In this document: positions 1-10,717 of the stretch, in pieces
Numbering within the stretch: position 1 is the first letter of the stretch
Layout of the letters: every line of letters starts with the position of its first letter
Assembly (NCBI GenBank): GCA_963971425.1
Contig: OZ020518.1
Coordinates: forward strand, 8,597,989 to 8,661,988
Length of the DNA stretch: 64,000 nt
DNA from: Bryoerythrophyllum caledonicum
Taxonomy: Eukaryota > Streptophyta > Bryopsida > Pottiales > Pottiaceae
Direction of reading: 5' to 3'
Program-made: the position numbers and the translations under genes
Notes under the pieces: generated by a model
Databases searched by the model: none
What the model saw: the letters and a program-made list of their open reading frames with translations, nothing else
What the model was told of the DNA's origin: nothing

Positions 1-1387
1 ATGGTGGGATCTTCCATATTTATGCTTTAACAATTCTCTCAATTTGTCAATTAATTCCCTATAGTTTAATTTCACACCCGGCATAGGTGTTGATAACCAT
101 CTCTCGGCATTGCTTCCATCTCAACAATAAATGCTTCATTCTACAATGACATCTTTTTCTCAATTCTCCAATTATTCTTCTTCCTTAGTTTTCTTCATTT
201 CTATGTCAACTTCTTTTCATTCTTTAATCCACACTTCTTTTTATATTGATTTTTTTATTTTTTTTTATTTTTATTTTTTCTCTTCTTCTTATCAGACGCA
301 GGTCTGATTATTCTCCAATTGTTAATTTCTCTTCGCTGGTCTCCAAAACCAATGGGGTAGCAGCTTCTCAATCTGGCTTCAATCAACTCCAGCACACATC
401 GTACCAATTGGTAACATGGCCATGGCATGCATCCATGCTTGTTCAACTTCCTCAATTGCTTTCAATCTCCACTCCAGCACAGTCAACTCCAATCAGTTTA
501 AATACCAATGGGTGATACAACTCCCCATTGATAATAAATCACTCACAATCACCCATTCACTTAGCATGGCTTCCTCATTGGTTTCTCCAATTTCTCTACA
601 ACAACACTCCATCAACAATTATCCAATCAGTCTGTATTTTATTACTATTCTCCAAATTGTCTCAATCACAATCTCTTCACCCACCATTTTTATTCATTTT
701 TATAATGAGACACAAGTCTGAATTTTTCTCCAATCGATTTATCTCCTCAATCAAGTCTTCCTCCCATGGGCAATTCAGCTTCCCATTGGGTTTCAATCAC
801 ATCCAACATACTTTTACCAATTGGAAACCAAACCATGGCATGCACCTATGCTGGTTTGTTAACTCCAATTAGATTCAGATCTTCTCCATGCACAACTTAC
901 TGCACATCAACATCATCATCAGATTTCCAAAATCATATTTTCATTTCTCCAATAGTATCCACACATCACATCACGGTCACAGAAAAGAAAACTAAAAAAC
1001 TCAACTAATACTTCCCAATATCCAGGAAGGAGCTCCTGCACTACACACAAAGAGACTCATTTTTTCAATCTCCTGCACTACATCAAGCTCCAATCACACA
1101 GATTTCTGAAATCATATTTTCATTTCTCCAATAGTATCCACACATCACATCACAGTCACAAAAAAGAAAACTAAAAAACTCAACTAATACTTCCCAATCT
1201 CCAAGAAGGAGCTCCTGTACTATACACAAAGAGACTGATTTCCCAATTGGCATTGTGCTAACTTATAGTGCCTGATTGGTTTGATTGGTTACCACCAATC
1301 AGCCATCTCATTAATTGATTCTAACCAATTGGGAAATTAAGTACTACTTACACTACCAGAGTTCTATCCATTGGCAACACCACTACT
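1..1387. repeat. Pyrimidine-rich DNA with two layers of degenerate tandem duplication
   Basis: No convincing gene is seen. Bases 920-1063 and 1099-1241 are near-identical direct copies (period about 180) carrying CACACATCACATCAC and AGGAGCTCCTG. A wider, more diverged duplication pairs about 236-480 with about 670-880; both copies have a T-rich run, then an AGTCTGA/GGTCTGA motif, then ACCAATTGG and CATGGCATGCA. The palindromic CCAATTGG/CCATTGGG word recurs down to about 1330. Short open frames here are by-products of low complexity. Confidence 0.7.
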
Positions 1388-3240
1388 TTAACCACAAAAA
1401 GTCACCAATAGAAAGAAAGAAAATAAATCTAACCTCCACAGCTTTCCCATCATGTCCTGGACATTGGAATTTTCCACCGGACGCACTTGGGAGAGTGAGA
1501 GGTTGACTTCCGAAGAATAGAGGCGGGAGATAAGAAAGGTATCGAAAATACTAGAGGGGTCATTTGGAAGAACGCTTCTGGAAGCATATTCTTCCAAGCC
1601 TTGAGCGTCTCTGCGCTTGGTTGAGGGGGTTATTCCAGCTCATGGGGGAAGACACGTCCGGAGTTCCCACAACGTTCTTGTTCTTTCCGAAAGTCTCCGG
1701 AGCTCTCTCTGATGGTCCGGCTTCATCCAATGAGGAACCGAGGTTCATCGGTGAGGTCGGCATCCCCGGTTCATCAAGCGCCATGTTGTTGACAAAGAGC
1801 TGCATCAGACTCCAGGTCTTCTCCATCTTCCGGCCGTGGTCCATAAGGAACCAAATGATCTGGCCTGGATTCAACTTCTTCTCCTTCTCCAGTCGCTCGT
1901 TGAAGAAGAGGCTCCAGTTGACCGTGTCATCCAGAAAACTCAGCGCCGTCCAGACTTCTATTAGTGCCCGGGCTGATGCGTCGGCCTTGTTCTATGCCTC
2001 CTTCTGGGTGACTTGTGCCTCTGCCAATGCTGCCTCCGCCACCTCTAGTTGTTGTTGGAGTTTCGCCTGCCCTTGGATCAGCAGAACCTGTTGTTCCTCC
2101 AGTACGCTCAGCCGGATCTCCTTGTGTTGGAGGTCCTTCATCCGGGGGAGGATATCCTTCACCTCATCTATCTTCAGCTCTTCAAGGATCTCCTTCACCA
2201 ACATCATGCTGTCCGCGGAGAATTGATTAAGCAGCGCAGCCCTCCATGCCACGTGCTTTAGCAATTCCATGATATCCTCTCTTGAACTTCCGTTGAGTTC
2301 CGGAGCTTTTGCCGCAAGTACTCTTACCTGTGGGGTTGATAGACCGGCCGGTTCCGGATCGGCTTGTGCATTCTCCAGTTGGGTCGGTAGAGTTGCTTCT
2401 GGTTCTGCCTTTGGCTGCACTGACCGACTCCTCTTCCGGGTCCGAGGGGTTTCGACCGGAGGGGGCTCCGATGCTTCGGGCTCATCTTCAAAGTCCGTCT
2501 CCTATCCACCGTACTTCTAAATATTCAGAAGCTCCTCGTATCCGTCGTGCTCCGTTGGCGTCAGCAATTCGTGCTTGGCATATAGGTGCATCAGATAGGA
2601 CGGAAGTGGTGACCCGATCTTCTTTGTCCGATGGAGGTTCTTGACCAACCGTCCGACTAGGTCACTCATCAAAGAGGCCCAATCAACGGTGATCTTTCCC
2701 CTCATCGCTCCAAGGAATGTGCACGCCCACTTGGACACCAACCTTTTGGGCTTTTCTGAATGGAAGACAGGGTTCAGGAACCCCACGACTATCCGAGCAT
2801 GGGGGTCACTGAGATCGCTTGTGTTGTAGCCATCCTTTGGATCGGCGCTTTGACGGAATTCTCCTCTAGAAACACGTTGTTTCTTTCCGCTTTCTTCATT
2901 GCCCCGTCCCGAAAGCCATACGTACACTTCCACTTCGCCTCTGTCCACCTCTTTGGATGAGCTTTGAGGTTGCCGTCGTACTCGTTGTCCGAAGTCCCGA
3001 TCAACTCTGTCACCAAGCCATTGTCCTTCGTGCCCTACGCCACTTCCATGAGTCTGGCGCACCCCAGTCCCCATGTCCTGTAGGAAATGGTAAAGGATTT
3101 GGACATCCTTGACGTCCATGGGGTATTTTAGCGTCACCCTCTAGATTGGTGGCCCTCCGGCGGTAGTATTCTTCATCTTGAGCATCCTTCCGGCCTTGTC
3201 TCCACTCCCAGCCATAGTATCTAATATCTCCGGTCACCAA
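1388..3240 (-). pseudogene. Gag-like retrotransposon pseudogene
   Basis: Read on the minus strand, a broken frame runs from an ATG at 3240 through about 600 residues. Order: an N-terminal part with RYYGWEWRQGRKDAQDEEYY; a conserved block near 2520-2830 with DPHARIVVGFLNPVF and KWACTFLGAMRG; a Glu/Gln-rich predicted coiled coil at about 2000-2200 (LEEQQVLLIQGQAKLQQQLE); then a Pro/Ser-rich tail to about 1388. The frame is lost and regained between about 3010 and 2790, and an in-frame TAG at about 1992 separates two segments that share one frame. The change looks like CAG to TAG, as expected from deamination of methylated C. The coiled coil and the LTR-like flank suggest a capsid-type gag protein, but I do not recognise a named family. 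Confidence 0.5.
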
Positions 3241-3714
3241 CCTTGCTTCTCTCCGATCACAACTGCACGCATTGACCTTGCAAAAAAAACTCTCTACCGG
3301 AAATACTTCCAGACTTCGAAAAGCAAGAAAGACAGAAGGCAGGGAGAAAAAGAGAGAGAGAAAGCAGAAAACAACAAAGAAGAATGGTGGCGCCTTCCTT
3401 TTTCTGACCCCTTTTATCTATGACACGATGTACGGACACTCATGAATGATGTTGAGCTCGTGATGTCGTTTCCGGATCCAGATGTCATCCGGAATATTCC
3501 GGACATTCTTCATATGCTCCGAACGTCCAATTTCTGAAATAGTGCCTAAAGTAACGCTATTTAACGATTCCGGTTAGGTCCGTAATCCTTATTCCTTATT
3601 TCTACCTAGTTATACTATTCTGCAGTACTTTCTTCACTAATTTTTTTGAATTTCCCCTTTCGTTTACCGGATTTTAAGGCAATATCCGAAACCTTATCGG
3701 AACTGATTTCCACA
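1388..3714 (-). mobile_element. Decayed CCGGA-rich LTR-type element, copy 1 (right end at 3714)
   Basis: The right end (3560-3714) is clearly homologous to the right end of the element at 40602-42624: both contain GATTCCGGTT, then TATTTCTACCTA, then CCGGATTTTAAGGC and ATATCC, and end in CA. On the minus strand this is the 5' end of the element, and it is followed by a gag-like reading frame. The left end could not be placed and no second terminal repeat or target duplication was found, so the copy may be truncated. It ends against gypsy pol sequence that starts just after 3714. Only gag-like coding is recognisable, which fits a non-autonomous element; that is inference. Confidence 0.6.
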
Positions 3715-3724
3715 TAAAGGATCT

Positions 3725-6700
3725 TCACCAAGGGGTGAGATTGGCCCACAAAATGATGGATTTGGAGGAGGTCATGGAGAAGATGTTTTTGGAAGAGTAG
3801 ATGGCCTCTCAAATGGAGGAAATTGGCAGACTTAGCCAGTTGGAGGAACTTGGAAGCATAGTGGATGTGGGGAAAGATGGGTCTTCTCCAATTGGCATTC
3901 AATAGCAACCAAAGGTGAAGAAGCTTGCTCCAAAGGAACCAATGGAGGCGGTGACCAAGGAAACTTGGAAACTAATAGTTGGCTTGGCAGACGGACCAAT
4001 AGAGGTAGAGGAACATGAGTTTCTCAAGGATTATATGGATTGTTTTGCGTTTAGTTTGCACGATCTGGGGGTTGTTGAAGGGCAAGAGGTACGTATTAAC
4101 TTGACAGATGAAGCACCTATTTATTGGAAGCCATACAAGTATAGCAACGTGGAACAAAGGATAATTTGTGCTCATATAGAGGAATTGGTGGTTGCAGGGC
4201 TAGTGGAGTTGGCTCCACCAGATTGTGAGTATGCATTGGCAACGGTGATGCCATCCAAGAAGGATATCTATGGTAACTAGACTGAAAAGAGGATGTGCGG
4301 TGATTATAGGAGGATTTATAAATTCATTAAGTCAGGTTGTTATGCCATGCCAACTCCGGAGGAGAATTTCAAGGCCATTGGTCATGCCAAGGTGTTTAGT
4401 ACGTTGGATTTGCACTTTGGATTTCATGAGATAGGACTGAGAGATGAAGACAAGGAAAAGCCGCATTCTGGGATATTGATAAGGATGGGAAGGATCGATT
4501 GTTCCAATGGATGATTTTGCCATTTGGATTGAAGAATGCACCAATAGAATTCCAGTGGGTTATGGATTGAGTATTCTGAGGCTCGGACTTTGTGAAATGC
4601 TAAACCGATGATATTATTGTCTTTAGCAAGAATCGAAGGTAGCATAGACTACACTTAATGGAGGTGTTTCTAGATTTAGACTCCATGGTTTGAAGTTGCA
4701 CCCTGGTAAGTGCTAATTCTTCTTCGATCACATTAAGTGTTTAGGCCACATGGTATATCCAAGTGGATTGGATGTGGTAGGTATCAAGGTGGAAGTGGTG
4801 ATGTCTATTCCTAGACCACAAGATGTTAGTAGACTATAGGCATTCTTGGGGTTGTGTAGCTATAATAGAAAGTTTGTAAAGACTTTCAGTGCTCTTGCAA
4901 AGTCATTGACCATGTTGACAAGGAATGATTAACCTTGGATCTGGGGAGATGAGGAAGAGTTGGCCTTTTAACAATTAAAGGACCGTTTGGCATCAACACC
5001 GATACTTCGAAGGCCAATAACAGGGAGGACTTATTAGCTACACATTGATTGAAGCGTTTTGAGGATTGGCGCGGTATTGACGCAAATGGATGATGATGGG
5101 AAGGAGTTTGTGATTGCGTATGCCAGTCGGCCCAACAACAATACGAAGGCTTAGTATAGCTCGTATGAAGGGGAATGTTTGGTTGCCATATGGGCAATTA
5201 CCCATTTCAGATGAAAGGGTATTTCAAAGCCATGGGATCTCGGAATGGTAACGAGATTTTGTTGGTGACAGATCATCAACCGTTGAAGTGGTTGATGCAA
5301 TCTGACAAATAACATGGAAACTAGCGCGGTGGGCCTTGATATTGATGGAATACAACTTCAAAGTAGTTCACAAGGCAGGGTTGGTGAATATGGATGTTGA
5401 CCGCCTTAGCCATAATCCAGTTTCTAACCAAGAGGACGTCACAGGCGGTAGGTGGCATCGTGAGGGTGAGGCCGATCCGTTGCAAGTTTGACATTGCTTG
5501 GCATTTTTAAGAGTATTGGCAATGCATGGAGATCCATTGATGAAGCTATTGTGGCCATGATAGATGAGGATGGAGGTGAGGAGTCTAGGGGCGCCAGAGA
5601 TATCTTCAAAGACACAAATGTGATGCAATTTCTAAAGGATGGAAAAGCGGTGTCAATATGGTCCGCTAAGGAGAGAGATTGGGTCTTACAACGAGCTAAA
5701 CGGTTCGTGTGGGAGAACACTCACCTTGTTAGAGTGTAGCCAAACAATACCAAGAAGGTGGTGCCGGTCCCTACGGAGAAGGTGAAGCATGCACATGAGG
5801 ACCTTGGTCACTTTGAAGTGCGGAGGACCTATAGTTTGCTATAGATTCACTATTGGTGGCGAGGAACGCAGTCACAGGTTCAAGCATTAGTTGCACAATA
5901 TATGGTGTGTGATCATGTGCAAGCATCCTTTAACTCTCTCATGCGACAATTGCATCCATTGCCAATTATGGGCTTAGGATACCGGTGGAGCTTGGATTTT
6001 GCAGGTCCTTTGCTAGTGACACCTTAGCACAATAAATATGTGTTGGTGATCATCAAACATTTCTCCAAATGGATAGAATTAGTAGCATTGCTTGATAAGT
6101 TCAGTGAGGGGGTTGCTTACTCTTTTCTTGATTGTGTTCTAAGTCGCTTTGGAGCTCCAACGGAGATACTTACAGTCCAAGGGAGAGAACTTTTGGGTGA
6201 GTTTCAAACATTGTGTGAGCAAGCAATAATTGATCATCGCACTACTTCGTGGGATAACCCCAAAGCAGATGGATTGGCAGAGCACATGGTGCAAACCGTC
6301 AAGAGGGGGCTCCAAAAGTAGAGCTTGAAGAAGAAACATCACCAAGATTGGGATTTGCAACTACCATGGATAGCAACGGGCTATTGGTTCAGCAAACAAG
6401 TATCTTTGGCGTCTTTTTCACCTTTCTATCTATTGTTTGAAAGGCATCCAGTATTACCAAAGGCCATTCAAGCAGATGCTGACATCGTGTCGGCTAACAT
6501 GGACAATCCAGACATGTAGGCTCAAGTGTGTGAGCAACGTGCAGACTTGTTCAAAAGGGTGATGCCTATGGCATTGGAGTTCACCTCTCCATTGCTCAAC
6601 ATCACAATATATTGTGCTATGTTACCATACATAGAGGTGGCTATCGACCGCAAGTGCGGCGTTTCACGCCTGGAGACAATGTGTATTTGCAGCAAGCAAC

Positions 6701-7022
6701 GCCCACCAGCTTGGATGTGAAAGCTGGACAAGTAATTTAAAGGGTTCTTGTAGTGAAAAACTCAGGTGTATTAGTGTTGGAGGGTTTTGATGGTAAAATG
6801 TGGAAGGATCACACGCGCAATTGCGCGCCTTGCCACTTGCCACACATTGATGGGACCGTACACCCTGGACTCTCTCACATCTCTACGGGATTGCGTTGTG
6901 GATTATGTGGTAGTGTCAAATAAGCAGCTCAAATGGTTATTTGTAATTTATGTTCTACGGGGTGGCATTTAGAATACTTAACCCCACCTCTTTTGGAGGT
7001 ACCAGTAGGCCAATAGTCTTGT
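3725..7022 (+). pseudogene. Ty3/gypsy pol remnant (RT, RNase H, integrase, PHD-like finger)
   Basis: A heavily mutated gypsy polyprotein is read in shifting plus-strand frames. Reverse transcriptase lies at about 3915-4640, including a GDYRRI-type block, FSTLDLHFGFHEIGLRDED and the active-site region TDDIIVFSK (normally Y-x-DD). RNase H lies at about 4930-5400, with IGAVLTQMDDDGKEFVIAYA. Integrase lies at about 5760-6720: WSLDFAGPL carries the first Asp, the second-Asp motif is damaged (LTVQGRE), and DGLAEHMVQTVKRGL carries the Glu. The C-terminal part has RFTPGDNVYLQQ followed by a Cys-rich finger at 6790-7022. Numerous TAG/TAA codons and frameshifts make it non-functional. The gag and protease regions are barely recognisable upstream of 3915. 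The RT-RH-INT order identifies the gypsy class. Confidence 0.85.
6790..7022 (+). other. Degenerate PHD-like finger at the gypsy integrase C-terminus (copy A)
   Basis: In frame with the integrase tail are a CAPCHLPHIDGTVHP block and then C-x2-C (CGLC), C-x2-C (CNLC), GWH, PPLLEVPVG and a final SC. This follows the C4HC3 PHD pattern, but the sixth ligand is Tyr (WHLEY), the last Cys is lost, and the Trp usually found near the end is a TAG stop. A TAA also interrupts the loop after the first Cys pair. The better-preserved relative at 32826-33212 supports the assignment. Confidence 0.65.
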
Positions 7023-7280
7023 CTAGAGTATTTAGCACATTGAGGTTCTACGTGGACAAAGTCTAGCATTCAAAATGTCTTAGAAGCGATTAACGATGGG
7101 GCTCTACTTGCACCCAACCTACCCTTTGTTTATGGTCTCTTTAAGCGTCTTTTCATGTGGATTACATTGTTTCTATGGTCTTGAGAGGTTTTCATTCACG
7201 GTCTCCATCGAGTTGATATGACTATGTCGTTTGCCGGTGTGAAAGGGGCTTCAGCATGGGCAAACATGGCGAGTAAAGGG

Positions 7281-8105
7281 GTACTTGTAGACCGTTTACT
7301 ACTTCTTGGTGTACGAGGTTATGGACATTTATTTCTTTTCCCTAAGTCTAGATTGCTAATAGTGTGTAAGTGTGTGTTGTATATTGTTTAATGGAAGTAA
7401 CGGTGGTGAGTTTGTCACCATTACTCTGGATTTGTCTCTAACTATGCGCTCTCACCTGACTAGCACAATGTTATCTTGGCACAATGCGGTTGTGCACGAC
7501 AACTGTCAGGTTCGGTGCGTTGGAGAATCTGTAGAGGTTGGTTTGTGTGTCGTGAGCCAACTAGGAGGTTAAGCGGCCAAGGGAAGACCTAGACTCTAAC
7601 TCTAGTTGGTAATTAGAGTTAGTATTAGAGTCTTTTGACTTTTAGGGCATTGGTGGTGTCTTTTGACACCTCATTTGGGACTTGGAGTCCAAATGACCTC
7701 CACGTGTAGTTGAAGGAGACTCATCTTTCTCAAGTTGAGTCTCCCAAGTGATGGAGTGAGGGAGTATGTGTGTGCGTGCACTTCATTAGCTTCATTGTTA
7801 TCATGCAATCATTCTTTAAGAATGGCATTGACTTGACTTTGTTGTATGTTTTCAAGTGGGTTTCACTTGTTTTTTAGTAGAAGAGTACTTGTGGACCGCT
7901 TACTATTCCTTGGTGTAAGAGGTTATGAGTCATTTAATTCTTTTTCCTAAGTCTAGATTGTTGATAGTGTGTAAGTGTGTGTTGTTTTATTGTTTAATGG
8001 AAGTAACGGTGGTGAGTTTGTCACCGTTACTCTCGATTTGTCTCTAATTGTGCGCTCTCATCTGAATAGCACGATGTTATCTTGGCACAATGCAGTTGTG
8101 CACAA
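7281..8105 (+). repeat. Pair of about 220-bp direct repeats 604 bp apart, probably retroelement-derived
   Basis: 7281-7500 and 7885-8105 are strongly similar over their full length (shared GAAGTAACGGTGGTGAGTTT, AGTGTGTAAGTGTGTGTTGT and TTATCTTGGCACAATGC). They lie just downstream of the gypsy integrase and may be its 3' LTR, tandemly duplicated, or a separate pair. No clear TG..CA ends or target duplication were found. The sequence between them (about 7500-7884) has no gene. Confidence 0.6.
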
Positions 8106-8968
8106 CATACAAAATTTGATAAGGCATATTTTTTGTGAATCTATAATTGTGGGCTTTCTCCACAAGTTTATAAAGAGTTTGTTATCAATGTTGTTGTTAC
8201 CGGTCCATTTGTTTATGATAGGAAAACTTCCAAGAAGAAATCGAGGTTGTTAATCAGATCTTGTTTTTTGAAATATTTGTCGACGAAGTCCTCCATAGAA
8301 GACCAACTATTTCAAGTATCAATATATAGTGACATGTGGTTAGTGGTAGTTAACAAGCAAAGCCAAATTGAAATAGAAGAAGATGATTTATATATCTATT
8401 TATAAACTCACTATAAGTTTAAAATGACATTAATAGGAAAAGTAGACTTAAATAAAAGATTAAATTGAAAGAGAAAGCCTTTCAAACTTTGAAAGAAAAG
8501 TTATAAGTGATAATAAAGGGATATTAGTAATAAAAGAGATTTTTTAAGATCATATCATGACATGTTGTCACAAGAGACATGTTATACCGGTAGTGGAACG
8601 TCTGAATCTCAAGAAGTGACCCAAAATAAAGGGTAGTGATAATAAAGGGGTTTCGGGATACGTTGCTCTACACATATTAAACAAATGATGATTTTCCTTC
8701 TACTACATGTAGTAAGAGAAGAGGGGCCAATACCCAGTCGGTATTCAAGCAATTTGTTGTGCCACGTGGCAATACCACGCCTACCCTACTATTGGCCTTC
8801 CTTGATACGTGGCAATAGCTAAGTAAAAAAAGAAGGGACATGGTGATGAAAACTGGGGATACCTTCGTGATACCCGCAGTAGGTGGCAGTAGGTGACATG
8901 TGGCATTTACTTTTTTACTTCTTTTACTTTTACTTTTACAACTTTGATTACCATATTAAACTTACACC
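8106..8968. other. Non-coding, AT-rich; no gene seen
   Basis: No sustained reading frame. A short self-complementary block (GCCACGTGGCAATACCAC and a later ACGTGGCAATAG) lies at 8760-8820. Nothing else could be assigned. Confidence 0.5.
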
Positions 8969-10117
8969 ACACTAAAGATGGCTTTTAGTGTAATGGATAC
9001 TAAATACAAACCCATACACTAATTGTAAAGTTTACAATTAGTGTAGTGTCAGAACTATACACCAAATGTCAACTACTACACTAAATGTCAATTCTAGTAA
9101 ATAGTGGAACATAAGGTTTTTTACTTGTGGACATTTAGTGTATGAAACCTAGAAAATGATTATGTGTACATTTCGAGCATCAAAGTAAAAAAGATTTTGA
9201 GTGCATGTAGAAAAACAAGAATTTGCAAGAGAAATATTGGGAAAAATAAAACGTAGTTATGGAACAAAAAGAAAATCCCCAAAATTGGAAAAAGAAGAAT
9301 GTACATATGGAGGGGAAATGAAACTCCGAGTACAAGATTGGAAAAATAAGAACCTTGAAAGTTAGAAAAAAAGGAATATTGGAATAGGAAAAAAAACATA
9401 AATATACAATAAATACACAATAAATATGCAATAAATATACAATAAATATGGAAATGTACATCAAATATTCATTAGATATTCATTAAATATGCATTAAATA
9501 TGCATTAAATATGCATTAAATATTCATTAAAAATCATTAGATATTCAAATACACATTAAAATACATAAGAAAATTATTAAATATTCAATAAATATTCATT
9601 AGATATACAAATATACATGAAATTGACATAAAATATACATTTAAAACTCATTAAATATTCATTAAGTATTCTTTAATTATTCTTTAAATATACAAATATA
9701 CATTCATTATTCTTTAAATATAAAAATATTCTTTCAAATTCTTTAAATGTACAAATGTACATTAAATATTCTATAAATATACAAATATACATTTCATATA
9801 CAAATATACTTTAAATATTCATCAGATTCACTAAAAATTTCAAGGAATGCAAGAGATGTGAATGGGAAGTGAATGGGAAGTGAATGGGAATAGTTGGAAA
9901 TGGGAGGATAAAGAGATGAGGTTGAGGATGAGACAGGGAGAATAAATGCATGATGGCTGGTAGGTGGTTGATTGGGGGCTAATACTAAGGTAGGTGGACG
10001 ACTAAGGGATAATATTCATGACAATGGGGGCTAACACTAATTGCCAACTTGTTAACAAATAGCGTACTAGGGTAACTACACAATTTGTACCATTACACAA
10101 AAAGCCATCTTTAGTGT
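8969..10117. mobile_element. Inverted-repeat-bounded block, possible non-autonomous DNA element
   Basis: 8969-8996 reads ACACTAAAGATGGCTTTTAG then TGTAATGG. Its reverse complement, with one mismatch, is at 10090-10117. The 1.15-kb interval contains repeated ACACTAAATG-type words (8995-9140), an AT-rich simple-repeat core and no transposase. Related ACACTAAATG-rich sequence occurs at 50338-50575 and, more loosely, at 46450-46660, so it is a dispersed family. The true outer ends and the target duplication were not resolved. Confidence 0.5.
9398..9830. repeat. AT-rich simple repeat (ATTAAATATGC / ATAAATATACA type)
   Basis: Dozens of imperfect 10-12-bp units such as CATTAAATATG, AATAAATATACA and TACAAATATACATT run almost without interruption. 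The apparent open frames on the minus strand nearby (9160-9464) come from this composition. Confidence 0.85.
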
Positions 10118-10717
10118 CTTTGTTGGAGACAACAAATTGGTATACTACACCAAATATTGAATATAGTGTGGATCCATTGGTAATGTAGGTGAAAAATGAT
10201 GTGGACACATTTCAACATGTGTCATGCCATATTTTGCCACCTCACCGCCACTTGCTACCAAATATCTTCCACTCCTCATCGCTTGCTGCCACCTCTCTAT
10301 AATCCACATTAATTTTGTGTCAACAATTTTAAAACATCCCACACCATTTTCCAAGGAACATGATTTGATGTGGATTGAGAATTGAGGTGGACTGGTGTAA
10401 TTTGAGTGTACTGAAATTAGTGAAGGTATTTCGAAATAGGCTGGTCCACACTATATGCAGTGTTTGGTGTAGTTGTTTTATTAAGAAAAATGGGGGGGGT
10501 GTGGTCGGCACTGACTGATTCAAAGATTTTCCACACAAAATGGATGAGCTTGTGCCACTTGCCGTGATGTGTCGGGTGACACCCAAAAGTCCTACTTTTG
10601 TTTTGTTTCTTGAGTCCCATGGAGGGCATGAGTTATCGTTGATAACTTGCTTAATCAAGTTGTGGCTTTGAAGCTCTGATTTTGGGGTGGTGTTTTTACT
10701 GTTGTTGTCGAGCAAAG
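10118..10717. promoter_or_regulatory. 5' flank of the FAP-like gene
   Basis: No coding sequence was recognised. The interval should hold the promoter and 5' UTR of the gene starting at 10718. A G-run (GGGGGGGTGTGG) lies at about 10493. I could not fix a TATA box or transcription start. Confidence 0.35.

Noticed and set aside
1564-2226. 220-aa plus-strand open frame
   Set aside because: It is the antisense of the gag-like coding remnant; its Ser/Cys-rich composition is typical of a shadow frame.
9160-9464. Two hydrophobic minus-strand open frames (86 and 94 aa)
   Set aside because: Phe/Ile/Tyr-rich products of an AT-rich simple repeat; no protein-like pattern.
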